Shown: positions 6,536 through 13,892 of the stretch, in pieces
Numbering within the stretch: the first letter of the stretch is position 1
Layout: every line of letters starts with the position of its first letter
Assembly: GCA_964472905.1 (NCBI GenBank)
Contig: CAYYMI010000059.1
Location: forward strand, 1-14,417
Direction of reading: 5' to 3'
DNA from: Hellea sp964472905
GTDB lineage: Bacteria > Pseudomonadota > Alphaproteobacteria > Caulobacterales > Maricaulaceae
DNA length: 14,417 nucleotides
Notes under the pieces: generated by a model
Database searches by the model: none
What the model was told of the DNA's origin: nothing
The model's input: the letters and a program-made list of their open reading frames with translations, nothing else
Position numbers and translations under genes: made by a program

Positions 6536-7696
6536 TTAGATGGCGCCCGTCTCTTTCATTTTTTGTAATTGACCTTTTGAATACCCCAAAGCTGACAGAA
6601 TATCTTTTGTATCTGCCCCGAGTTGACCAACCCTTCCTGCTTCGGCTTTGGTTTTGCTAAATTTCGGTGCGGGTGCGGGCTGGACGTATCCATCAATTTC
6701 AACAAAGTTGTCGCGTGCAACATTGTGTGGATGCTCTGCGGCCTCGACTAAATTTAAGACGGGGCCAAAACAGATGTCCGTTCCTTCCATCAAGTCGGAC
6801 CAGTGTTTACGCGTCTTTGTTTTGAATAATTTAGCAAATTTGGCTTTTCCTGCGGCCCATTTAGATTTGTCCCATTGATTCGCAAGATCCGGGTCATCTT
6901 GAAATCCACATCGCTTAATCAACAATGCATAAAAGTTAGGTTCCAAAGCGCCAACCGTAATATACTTCCCGTCAGAGCATTCATAACTGTCATACCATGG
7001 AGCGCCCGCCGTCATAAAACTTTGCCCGCGCGATCCGTCTGGCAACATGCCAGAGGCACGTGTAAAGGAAAGTAATATCGACATATAGCTTGCACCGTCG
7101 ACAATGGCGGCGTCTACAACTTGTCCTTGGCCTGTCGCGCGAGCATGCCATAAGGCGCAAACTAACCCAAAGGCCATAGGTAATGACCCGCCTCCGACAT
7201 CGCCAACAACTGTAGCGGGGGGGAAGGGGGCTTCGCCGTCATGACCGCTATAATATAGCGCACCGGAGAGAGCTAAAAAATTAAGGTCATGACCTGCACA
7301 TTGTGCTAGCGGGCCAGTTTGCCCCCATCCGGTTAAACGACCATAGGCCAGGGCGGGATTCATTTCCAAGCAGACATCTGGCCCTAATCCAAGCCGTTCC
7401 ATGACACCCGGACGAAAGCCTTCGATTAATATGTCTGAACTTTCGACGAGGTCCAATACGGCCGATATAGCTTCGGGTTGCTTCAAATCCATAGCGACAG
7501 ACCTCTTTCCCCGATTATAAAAGGCATATGGGCCTTCTGCATTAATAGAGGGTGCATTGGGATTAGTAGACTTTCGGTCGATCAGAATGACATCTGCCCC
7601 CATATCGGCGAGCATCATCCCACAGACAGGGGCGGGTCCAATACCCGCAATTTCCACAACTTTTACGCCGCTTAACGGGCCTGATTTTTGTGTCAC
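6536..7696 (-). CDS. Alpha-methylacyl-CoA racemase-like, CaiB/BaiF CoA-transferase family
   Basis: A 386-residue protein starting with GTG 7696, preceded on its strand by GGAG with a 6-base spacer. It has the AMACR/MCR arrangement: LSGVKVVEIAGIGPAP (8-23), RGKRSVAMDLK (62-72), IEGFRPGVMERLGLGPD (91-107), YGRLTGWGQTGP (118-129), AGHDLNF (134-140), VVGDVGGG (163-170) and VGALEPNFY (248-256). His136, Asp166 and Glu252 align with the catalytic His126, Asp156 and Glu241 of the Mycobacterium tuberculosis racemase MCR. That His/Asp/Glu set favours 2-methylacyl-CoA epimerisation over CoA transfer, which uses only the Asp. AMACR converts (2R)- to (2S)-methylacyl-CoA so that acyl-CoA dehydrogenase can act. 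It is the last gene of the minus-strand operon, 32 bases after the MFS gene. Related CoA-transferase-like proteins (IsoG) also act on glutathionylated acids. Confidence 0.92.
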   Translation of the reverse strand: MTQKSGPLSGVKVVEIAGIGPAPVCGMMLADMGADVILIDRKSTNPNAPSINAEGPYAFYNRGKRSVAMDLKQPEAISAVLDLVESSDILIEGFRPGVMERLGLGPDVCLEMNPALAYGRLTGWGQTGPLAQCAGHDLNFLALSGALYYSGHDGEAPFPPATVVGDVGGGSLPMAFGLVCALWHARATGQGQVVDAAIVDGASYMSILLSFTRASGMLPDGSRGQSFMTAGAPWYDSYECSDGKYITVGALEPNFYALLIKRCGFQDDPDLANQWDKSKWAAGKAKFAKLFKTKTRKHWSDLMEGTDICFGPVLNLVEAAEHPHNVARDNFVEIDGYVQPAPAPKFSKTKAEAGRVGQLGADTKDILSALGYSKGQLQKMKETGAI

Positions 7697-7728
7697 TCTT
7701 TGCTCCGATATTGAAAAATGAGATCTGA

Positions 7729-9069
7729 TTAATCAGGCGCTGTGGCCGTGTCTTCGCGTAAAGTTCTTGCCGCTAGGAAGAAGTGACAGACACACCAAAA
7801 TTGAACGAAAGGTAAGACATATAACATCGCGTAACGTAACGACTCTGTTCCATACTTTGGCGCGAGGTAGTCACTGAGTACGCCGATAATAAATGGTCCG
7901 CAACCCAGACCTATTATATTGATGATAAAAGAAATGATCGCTGAAGAGAGCGCTCGCATACGGAGTCCGACCAAGCCATGAACCGATGAAATAACAGGGC
8001 CTAGGAATACAGTTGCAATGACGCCCGGAACGATAGCCGCCATTAAAGCGTGCTGCCCGCTATTGGCAAAATAAATATAAACCGCGAAAGGTACACTTAT
8101 TAACCCAGCTATTGCTGGTAGCCAAACGTTCCAGCGCCGATCTCGTGGGCTTAAACGATCGCTGATATATCCGCCACCCAAAACGCCGACAGCTCCGCCA
8201 ATCCCAAGGATCATCGCTAGCCAAAATCCCAATATACCTGTCTCCATGCCATGGCTACGAATCATAAAGGAGGCAATCCAACTGGCCATTGCATAAAGAA
8301 CAAATGCTTGCAGGCTCGACCCGAGCGCCATGTGCCGGAAGGAGCGTCTTTTCCACAGCAAGTTAATCACGTCGCTTATTTTAGTTGTATCAGAGTGAAC
8401 ATGTTTGTTTTCAATGACACCACGCGCGGGTTCAGCCATAGAGAATTTCACTAACGCGGCGATCAATATTCCGGGTATGCCGACGACCATAAAGGCGACA
8501 CGCCACCCGAAAAATTCATTTAGCCACCCACCGAGCAAAAAACCAAACATAATTCCGATATTAACACCAGTAAAATACACGCCTAAAGCTGTCGCGCGCT
8601 GATGCGGGGGGAAAATATCTGATATCATGGATTGTGCAGGTGGATTGCCACCGGCTTCACCGATCCCAACCCCAATACGAGCAAGTAATAATTGAATAAA
8701 GTTTTGTGCAAACCCCGTAATTGCAGTCATGAAACTCCAAATGAAAATAGAGACTGAAATAATGTTTTTTCGGTTTCCATTATCTGCCATTCGCGCAATG
8801 GGAATGCCTGCGCTGACGTAGAACAAAGCAAATGCGAATCCGGTCAAAAGACCAAGCTGGCTATCAGATAGCCCTAAGTCGGCTTTTATTGAATCTTGCA
8901 ATATGGCCAATAATTGTCGGTCGATAAAACTAAAAGTGTAAACTAGGGTCAGTACGCCAAGGGCGTAATAAGCCTTACTTTGCGACGCATAGGGATTGTC
9001 GCGGATATCGCCTGACTGTGCCTTTAGGCTATGGCTGTTTTGGTCAGCTTTTTCTTTAGAGCTGCTCAT
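7729..9069 (-). CDS. MFS transporter, spinster-like family
   Basis: A 446-residue membrane protein with the 12-helix major facilitator pattern. A hydrophilic N-terminus (1-30) precedes helix 1 with TLVYTFSFIDRQLLAILQ (41-58), then GLSDSQLGLLTG (66-77) and motif A in the loop between helices 2 and 3 (GIPIARMADNGNRK, 88-101). GVGIGEAGGNPPAQSMISDIFP (133-154) covers helix 4 and the loop after it, and a soluble central loop spans about 210-245. The FIDRQxL and GEAGGxP signatures are typical of the spinster-like MFS group that is abundant in Alphaproteobacteria degrading lipids and terpenoids. It probably imports the acid, alcohol or precursor processed by the surrounding enzymes, though export cannot be excluded. 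ATG 9069 has a purine-rich AGGGGGA element upstream. It lies 59 bases after the SDR gene and 32 before the racemase gene. Confidence 0.92.
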   Translation of the reverse strand: MSSSKEKADQNSHSLKAQSGDIRDNPYASQSKAYYALGVLTLVYTFSFIDRQLLAILQDSIKADLGLSDSQLGLLTGFAFALFYVSAGIPIARMADNGNRKNIISVSIFIWSFMTAITGFAQNFIQLLLARIGVGIGEAGGNPPAQSMISDIFPPHQRATALGVYFTGVNIGIMFGFLLGGWLNEFFGWRVAFMVVGIPGILIAALVKFSMAEPARGVIENKHVHSDTTKISDVINLLWKRRSFRHMALGSSLQAFVLYAMASWIASFMIRSHGMETGILGFWLAMILGIGGAVGVLGGGYISDRLSPRDRRWNVWLPAIAGLISVPFAVYIYFANSGQHALMAAIVPGVIATVFLGPVISSVHGLVGLRMRALSSAIISFIINIIGLGCGPFIIGVLSDYLAPKYGTESLRYAMLYVLPFVQFWCVCHFFLAARTLREDTATAPD

Positions 9070-9128
9070 AAATATCCCCCCTGCGTATGATTTAGAATTT
9101 ACGCCCTAATGAGATTGGATAATGTCGC

Positions 9129-9905
9129 CTATCTGGCTGTCATTCGAGAGCAGGCATCCAAACGAATATTTTCTCCATTTAAAAACCCGTTTTCGATCAT
9201 ATAGGCGCAGGTATGCGCGAATTCAGTTATAGAGCCCGGGCGTTTAGGCGTTTCGACGCCTGCGACTAGAGAGTCGATAACCTTCTGATCTAATGACCTT
9301 AGCATCGGTGTATCAAATAAACCCGGGGCGATTGAATTGACACGTATGCCATACCGTCCCAATTCTCGAGCGGCCGGGAAATTGAGTCCTAAAACGCCTG
9401 ATTTACTTGCGGAATAAGCGGTTTGTCCGATCTGCCCTTCGAAGGCAGCGCCAGACGAAATATTAACAAATACGCCGCGTTCATTTCCCGCATCGGGGTC
9501 GTTTTTGGCCATTTGCTCAGCACATTTACTCATGACATTAAACAGACCGTTGAGATTTACATCGATAACGGCTTTAAACTTATTAAGGTCCATTGCAACG
9601 CCTTGGCGGTCCAAAACTTTTGCGGGCAAAGGAATACCTGCCGCATTGATGCCAATATGTATGGTTCCAAATGTTTCTACGGCTTCTTTGATGCCGGCCC
9701 GAACAGAGTCTTCATCGGTGACGTCAACTTTTACAAATAAAGCTTTATCGCTTCCAAGCTCGCTTTCGACAGTTTTCCCAAGCTCCTCATTAACGTCAAA
9801 TAAGACAACCTTTGCGCCTTTTTCTTTAACGAAATATCGGGCGGTTCCCGCGCCGAGGCCAGACGCGCCGCCGGTAATAACGGCTACTTTATCGTGAATA
9901 TTCAT
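9129..9905 (-). CDS. SDR family dehydrogenase, HSD10-like 3-hydroxyacyl-CoA dehydrogenase
   Basis: A 258-residue protein from ATG 9905, which has GGAGAG five to six bases upstream; a TTG at 9917 in the same frame would bury that signal in the coding sequence. Classical SDR features: TGGASGLGAGTA (11-22) for dinucleotide binding, Asp37 after the second strand favouring NAD over NADP, INAAG (86-90), Asn117, and the catalytic Ser150/151-Tyr164-Lys168 set. The segment AAFEGQIGQTAYSASKSG (153-170), followed by ARELGRYGIRVNSIAPGLFDTPML (179-202), closely resembles type-10 17-beta-HSD / 2-methyl-3-hydroxybutyryl-CoA dehydrogenase, as does the C-terminal LNGENIRLD (242-250). It should oxidise a 3-hydroxyacyl-CoA, possibly 2-methyl-branched, giving the 3-oxo substrate of the thiolase encoded upstream. 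An alternative is an IsoH-like role on glutathionylated alcohols. Near the C-terminus it reads IRLDACSRM rather than the common IRLDGAIRM. Confidence 0.9.
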   Translation of the reverse strand: MNIHDKVAVITGGASGLGAGTARYFVKEKGAKVVLFDVNEELGKTVESELGSDKALFVKVDVTDEDSVRAGIKEAVETFGTIHIGINAAGIPLPAKVLDRQGVAMDLNKFKAVIDVNLNGLFNVMSKCAEQMAKNDPDAGNERGVFVNISSGAAFEGQIGQTAYSASKSGVLGLNFPAARELGRYGIRVNSIAPGLFDTPMLRSLDQKVIDSLVAGVETPKRPGSITEFAHTCAYMIENGFLNGENIRLDACSRMTAR

Positions 9906-9951
9906 GTGTCTCTCCAATAATGCAGTCAGCTAACCCTGACTTTAAACCTTG

Positions 9952-11106
9952 TTAAGCAAAAGCGCTAACGCCTGTTAAGCTTCTGGCTATGATTAATTTA
10001 TGTATTTCGGTTGTTCCGTCTGGCATTGTCACAATCATGGCTTCGCGCGCCAGTTTTTCGACAAGAAACTCTTTCGTTAATCCGTTACTGCCGTGAATTT
10101 GTACGGCGTCACGTGTTGCTTGTATCGCCAGTTCGGTTCCATACCATTTGGCCATTGATAATTCTTTATCGCAGCGCTGACCCGCATCGATTAAGGCCGC
10201 TGCTCGCTGTGCCAAAAGACGTGCCGCGTCAATTTTGGTCGCCATTGTTGCGATTTTATCTGCAATGAGTTGATGCCCAGCAATTTGTTTTCCGAATTGT
10301 TTGCGCTCTTGGCTGTATTTTATAGATTCTTCCATAGCGCGGCGCGCAAGCCCGTAACCCCACGCCGCCATATGTAAACGGGCACGTTCAAAGACAACCA
10401 TAGTGTTTTTAAGGCCCATACCTTCTGTGCCGATCATATTTTCAGCCGACACTTCAACGTCTTGGAAAAATACTTGCGCCGTCGACTGCCCATTTAGGGC
10501 TATCTTGGGAATGCCGCGGATTTCTATGCCCTTTGTCTTTGTTTCTACAACAAAATGAGACAAACCCGATCTGGCATCATCACCGGTTCGGCAGGTGACA
10601 ATCATAAGGTCAGCATATTCACCATTGGAAATCCAAGTTTTCTCGCCATTGATGACAAATTTATCGCCTGAGCGTTTCGCCCTTGTCTTGACACTTGAAA
10701 CGTCCGAGCCAACATCAGGTTCAGAAATCGCCGTACTTATAAATAAATCACCGTTCAGCAGACCGGGTAGATATTTGTCTTTAATGTATTCAGGGGCAAG
10801 TTTAAGCAGAAGGTCAATAGCCACAGTGTTAATCACAATCGGCACGGCTAAGTCTGAAGATGTTACGGCTACTTCCTCAAATAACATGAGATGTGTCTGC
10901 CAATCCAAATCCATGCCGCCATATTTTTCTGGGTGAGGGGCAGTGGTCAGGCCAAAGTCCATCAGCGATTTCTGAATGGCTTGCATCTTATCGCGTGGGA
11001 TAAATTTATCCCGATATTCGGACACGATGGGCTCAATTTCATGATCAAGAAATTTACGCAGCCCGTCGACTGCCATTTGTTGCTCTTCAGTTTTCATGAA
11101 TTTCAT
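9952..11106 (-). CDS. Acyl-CoA dehydrogenase
   Basis: A 384-residue FAD enzyme of normal family length, started at ATG 11106 (a second ATG at 11097 is possible; neither has a strong ribosome-binding site). Domains run in the usual order: N-terminal helices (1-120), the flavin and substrate segment STAISEPDVGSDVSSVK (124-140) with NGEKTWISNG (153-162), the GMGLKNTM helix region, and the C-terminal QIHGSNGLTKEF block. The catalytic base position of MCAD (Glu376 in EGT) reads Asp363 in MPDGTTEIHKL, a variant also seen in the ACAD10/11 branch. It should introduce the alpha,beta double bond into the CoA ester produced by the synthetase and, if needed, epimerised by the racemase, passing electrons to ETF. 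It sits 21 bases after the thiolase gene and about 46 before the SDR gene. Family call firm; chain length and branching specificity unknown. Confidence 0.93.
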   Translation of the reverse strand: MKFMKTEEQQMAVDGLRKFLDHEIEPIVSEYRDKFIPRDKMQAIQKSLMDFGLTTAPHPEKYGGMDLDWQTHLMLFEEVAVTSSDLAVPIVINTVAIDLLLKLAPEYIKDKYLPGLLNGDLFISTAISEPDVGSDVSSVKTRAKRSGDKFVINGEKTWISNGEYADLMIVTCRTGDDARSGLSHFVVETKTKGIEIRGIPKIALNGQSTAQVFFQDVEVSAENMIGTEGMGLKNTMVVFERARLHMAAWGYGLARRAMEESIKYSQERKQFGKQIAGHQLIADKIATMATKIDAARLLAQRAAALIDAGQRCDKELSMAKWYGTELAIQATRDAVQIHGSNGLTKEFLVEKLAREAMIVTMPDGTTEIHKLIIARSLTGVSAFA

Positions 11107-11127
11107 AATGTTTATCCGGCTTTATAA

Positions 11128-12369
11128 TTATTGCTTTGCAAATATGTTGACGGCTACAGCCGCTTCTTCGAGGCCGAGTAATCCGCCGCCATTTTCATGT
11201 AGGGCGTGTCTCGCTCCTTCAACTTGGCGGTTTCCTGCTTCTCCGCGAAGCTGTGTGACAAGTTCGTAAATTTGTCCCAAGCCTGTTGCGCCGATAGGAT
11301 GACCTTTAGATTCTAATCCGCCCGACGGGTTAATCGGAATGCGTCCACCAATGGTAAATTCTCCGCGTTCAGCCGCGGGACCGGCACCGCCAAAGGGAAC
11401 AAGCCCGAGATTCTCGGAGTGTAGAATTTCGCCCATAGCTGTCGCGTCATGTAGCTCTACCACATCGATTTCTTTGGGGCCGATGCCTGCCATTTCATAA
11501 GCTTTTTTGGCAGCAATGACTTCGCAATGCAGCTCTGGCTTATCGGCTGGGCGAGAACTGGCACTCCTGATGACGCTGGATAAGACGCGAATAGCGCGAT
11601 TTTTATCGCCGCCCATGCGTTTCAAACCCGCTTCGCTACATATTATCACAGCGGCAGCACCGTCGCTTATGGGGGCACACATAGGCAGTGTCAGAGGGTA
11701 AGTGATGGCAGGTGCTGCCAAGACTTCATCAATTGAAAAAGGGGTTTGATACTGCGCGAGAGGATTGTGGACTGAGTGCTGATGGTTTTTGGCACTGATA
11801 GCCGCGATTTGGCGCTGGGTCGTCCCGTAAGCTTTCATATGGGTTCGGCACCACGCCGCATATACCGACATAAAAACACTATAAGGGCGATCAGATTCGT
11901 GCCCGTCGGGCACTTCAAAACCCTCAGCTGGTTTAAGTAATGTTTCTAGATTTTTGTCAGGGTCTTCAACATCCCACCCGGCATCAAAAACGCCAAACAT
12001 GCGTTTCTTGTCGAGTATATTCATTTTTTCAGCCCCGATTGCGAGGGCAATATTATAACTACCTGCTTTGATGCCTTGCAGGGCTAGATGAAAGGCAGAG
12101 GTGCCGGAGGCACAGGCATTTTCAATATTGAAAATAGGAATACCTGTAATGCCTATTTTGCTGAGAACGATTTGTCCGGGGATCAAATCCTGTCCCTGTA
12201 GATATCCATTTGTTGACCCCGAATAGAAGGCTGTTTGAATATCGTCTTTGGTACACCCTGAATCTTTCAATGCCTGATTAAAGGCCTCACCAGCAAGGTC
12301 TTGAAGGCTACGTTCCAGATGGCGTGTAAAGCGGGTCATTCCAATGCCAGCGATAAAAACATCCGTCAT
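11128..12369 (-). CDS. Thiolase family protein, SCP2/lipid-transfer type (acetyl-CoA acetyltransferase-like)
   Basis: A 413-residue protein from ATG 12369 with AGGAG seven bases upstream, just past the tandem stops of the synthetase gene. The nucleophile region NIENACASGTSAFHLA (81-96) carries Cys86, and GGLESKGHPIGATGLGQ (350-366) carries the catalytic His357. The motif that in SCP2-thiolases reads HDCF, whose Cys acts as acid/base, is HDAT here (308-311), and the classical C-terminal CxG is absent (HENGGG, 391-396). The enzyme therefore keeps the nucleophile and the oxyanion histidines but has neither standard second cysteine. I recall the same HDAT pattern in other alphaproteobacterial and actinobacterial homologues, so it looks like a subfamily trait rather than damage. 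Likely role: CoA-dependent cleavage of a (2-methyl-)3-oxoacyl-CoA at the end of the cycle; retro-aldol or condensing chemistry is an alternative. Confidence 0.9.
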   Translation of the reverse strand: MTDVFIAGIGMTRFTRHLERSLQDLAGEAFNQALKDSGCTKDDIQTAFYSGSTNGYLQGQDLIPGQIVLSKIGITGIPIFNIENACASGTSAFHLALQGIKAGSYNIALAIGAEKMNILDKKRMFGVFDAGWDVEDPDKNLETLLKPAEGFEVPDGHESDRPYSVFMSVYAAWCRTHMKAYGTTQRQIAAISAKNHQHSVHNPLAQYQTPFSIDEVLAAPAITYPLTLPMCAPISDGAAAVIICSEAGLKRMGGDKNRAIRVLSSVIRSASSRPADKPELHCEVIAAKKAYEMAGIGPKEIDVVELHDATAMGEILHSENLGLVPFGGAGPAAERGEFTIGGRIPINPSGGLESKGHPIGATGLGQIYELVTQLRGEAGNRQVEGARHALHENGGGLLGLEEAAVAVNIFAKQ

Positions 12370-12381
12370 GTTAATCTCCTA

Positions 12382-13794
12382 TTATCCGACGGCGCGCGCC
12401 TGACCTTCCCAATATTTATCCCGCACGCGGCGTTTGAGGACTTTCCCAACTGGGCTAAGAGGAAGTTCATCCCAAAAATCTACAGATTTGGGCGCTTTGA
12501 CGCTGCCAAGTTTTTTTTTGCAGAGCGCAATCAACTCCGACGGCTCAACATCTTTCCCGTTTTTAAGTTCAATAACCGCTTTGACCGCTTCGCCCCATTT
12601 GGGGTCGGGTACACCGATGACAGCGCAATTTCGAACGGCTGGATGCGTGAAGAGTACGTTTTCTATTTCGCCAGGAAACACGTTAAAGCCACCTGTAATA
12701 ATCATGTCTTTCTTGCGATCTACAATGGTAATGAAGCCGTTTTCGTCCCTGATCCCCATATCGGTTGTATGATGCCATCCAAAAGTTGAGACTTCTGCCG
12801 TGGCTTTGGGGTTTTTGTAATACCCTTTCATCACCGCGTTATTGCGGACAACGATCTCTCCCTTTTCCCCTGCNNNNNNNNNNNNNNNNNNNNNNNNNNN
12901 NNNNNNNNNNNNNNNNNNNNNNNNNNNNNNNNNNNNNNNNNNNNNNNNNNNNNNNNNNNNNNNNNNNNNNNNNTTTTGTAAGCTGCTGGTGTCAAACTTA
13001 TTGAGGTCTGGAAAGTCGAGTAGTGTATAAACCGCAGAGGGCGGTAAATACATATGCGTGATCTTTTCACGCTCAATAGTTTTCAGAACATTATTGCAAT
13101 CAAATCCCGGTAATATGACTGAAGTTGCGCCACGCGTATAAAAAATAGGAATGAAATAGCCTGCCGCATGTGTAATCGGCGCTACAGCTAGATAACGTGG
13201 ATGTTCGGGTATATCCAATAACATTTGATTGATCAGCATAGCTTCTGCGCCGCGATGGCTTTGCATGACGCCTTTAGATGGGCCTGTTGTTCCCCCAGTT
13301 GCCATGATCACGGAATCTGCCATGGGGTCTTCAGGTTCATTGTAATGTACTGAGCTCGCACCTTTCATTAAGTCGGAGAGGTTGTGCCCATGATCTGACT
13401 TTGCATCAATACAAATGGTCGTCTTTAAGTTGGAAACTTGACTAAGAATTTCGGGTATCTGGTCATCAAAATTGCTATGATAGAACAAGCAGTCGGTGTC
13501 AAAAAAATCAAGTTGTTCAATTGTAGTACCAAGGGTATTGCGGTAATTCATCGGCAACCAAACCATATCCGCCCTGTTCACGCCTAAAACCGCGAGATAA
13601 GCCATGGCTGCATTCGGGCTATAAATTGCTACTTTTGAGCCTTTAGGTAAGGCGAGAGATCTAGAAAGCACATTTGCAATTTTGTGCATTGTGTCCCTGG
13701 TTTCTGCATAGGTTAACCTAAGATCACCGTCCACGAATGCTTCTTGCTCAGGATATAAACCTGCCGCACGATCAAGATATTCTGAAAACCTCAT
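12382..13794 (-). CDS. AMP-dependent acyl-CoA synthetase/ligase, interrupted by assembly gap
   Basis: Both flanks of a 100-N run (12874-12973) belong to one ANL-superfamily acyl-CoA ligase in the same frame. From ATG 13794 (preceded by AGGGGGT) the N-terminal part of 273 residues carries the phosphate-binding loop MATGGTTGPSKGVMQSHR (164-181) and the APITHAAGY segment (205-213). The part after the gap carries GEIVVRN, the hinge motif TTDMGIRDENGFITIVDRKK, ITGGFNVFPGEIE, and the C-terminal lysine motif LSPVGKVLKRR. The missing piece should contain the YGxTE adenylate-binding motif. The enzyme activates a carboxylic acid to its CoA thioester through an acyl-adenylate, the entry step for the downstream genes. 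It is the first gene of the minus-strand cluster after a 98-base gap and is followed by the thiolase gene after 12 bases. Substrate class (fatty, terpenoid or aromatic acid) cannot be read from the visible parts. Confidence 0.9.
   Translation of the reverse strand: MRFSEYLDRAAGLYPEQEAFVDGDLRLTYAETRDTMHKIANVLSRSLALPKGSKVAIYSPNAAMAYLAVLGVNRADMVWLPMNYRNTLGTTIEQLDFFDTDCLFYHSNFDDQIPEILSQVSNLKTTICIDAKSDHGHNLSDLMKGASSVHYNEPEDPMADSVIMATGGTTGPSKGVMQSHRGAEAMLINQMLLDIPEHPRYLAVAPITHAAGYFIPIFYTRGATSVILPGFDCNNVLKTIEREKITHMYLPPSAVYTLLDFPDLNKFDTSSLQXXXXXXXXXXXXXXXXXXXXXXXXXXXXXXXXXXAGEKGEIVVRNNAVMKGYYKNPKATAEVSTFGWHHTTDMGIRDENGFITIVDRKKDMIITGGFNVFPGEIENVLFTHPAVRNCAVIGVPDPKWGEAVKAVIELKNGKDVEPSELIALCKKKLGSVKAPKSVDFWDELPLSPVGKVLKRRVRDKYWEGQARAVG
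12874..12973. other. Assembly gap (100 N) inside the acyl-CoA synthetase gene
   Basis: Exactly 100 unknown bases, the conventional placeholder for a gap of unknown length. In related ligases the stretch between the residues flanking the gap (SSLQ and GEKGEIVVR) is about 75-90 residues, so the true missing DNA is probably about 220-270 bases. The frame agrees across the run, but that is informative only if the length is real. Confidence 0.97.
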
Positions 13795-13892
13795 GAAGCT
13801 ACCCCCTACACAATCTAAATTCTATTTTCGGAACATAAGTAGAAGAGTCCTCTGGGGTTCACATTCATCGTTATGTAAAATCTATTATCCAA
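13795..13892. other. 98-base intergenic region upstream of the acyl-CoA synthetase gene
   Basis: This is the longest same-strand gap in the right half and would hold any promoter for the 13794-6536 operon. It includes the AGGGGGT ribosome-binding site of the synthetase gene, and otherwise is AT-rich. I see no convincing -35/-10 pair, operator-sized dyad or terminator. Transcription may also read through from the CMD-family gene on the right. Confidence 0.4.

Noticed and set aside
7725..7736. Perfect 12-bp palindrome CTGATTAATCAG over the MFS stop codon.
   Set aside because: A few perfect 12-bp palindromes are expected by chance in a window this size, and it overlaps coding sequence inside an operon.
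9505..9897. Open frame of 130 codons on the plus strand opposite the SDR gene.
   Set aside because: It is the complement of a well-supported SDR coding sequence; its composition shows no domain and it has no ribosome-binding site.
12301..12789. Open frame of 162 codons on the plus strand opposite the thiolase and synthetase genes.
   Set aside because: It spans the junction of two strongly supported minus-strand genes and resembles no family.
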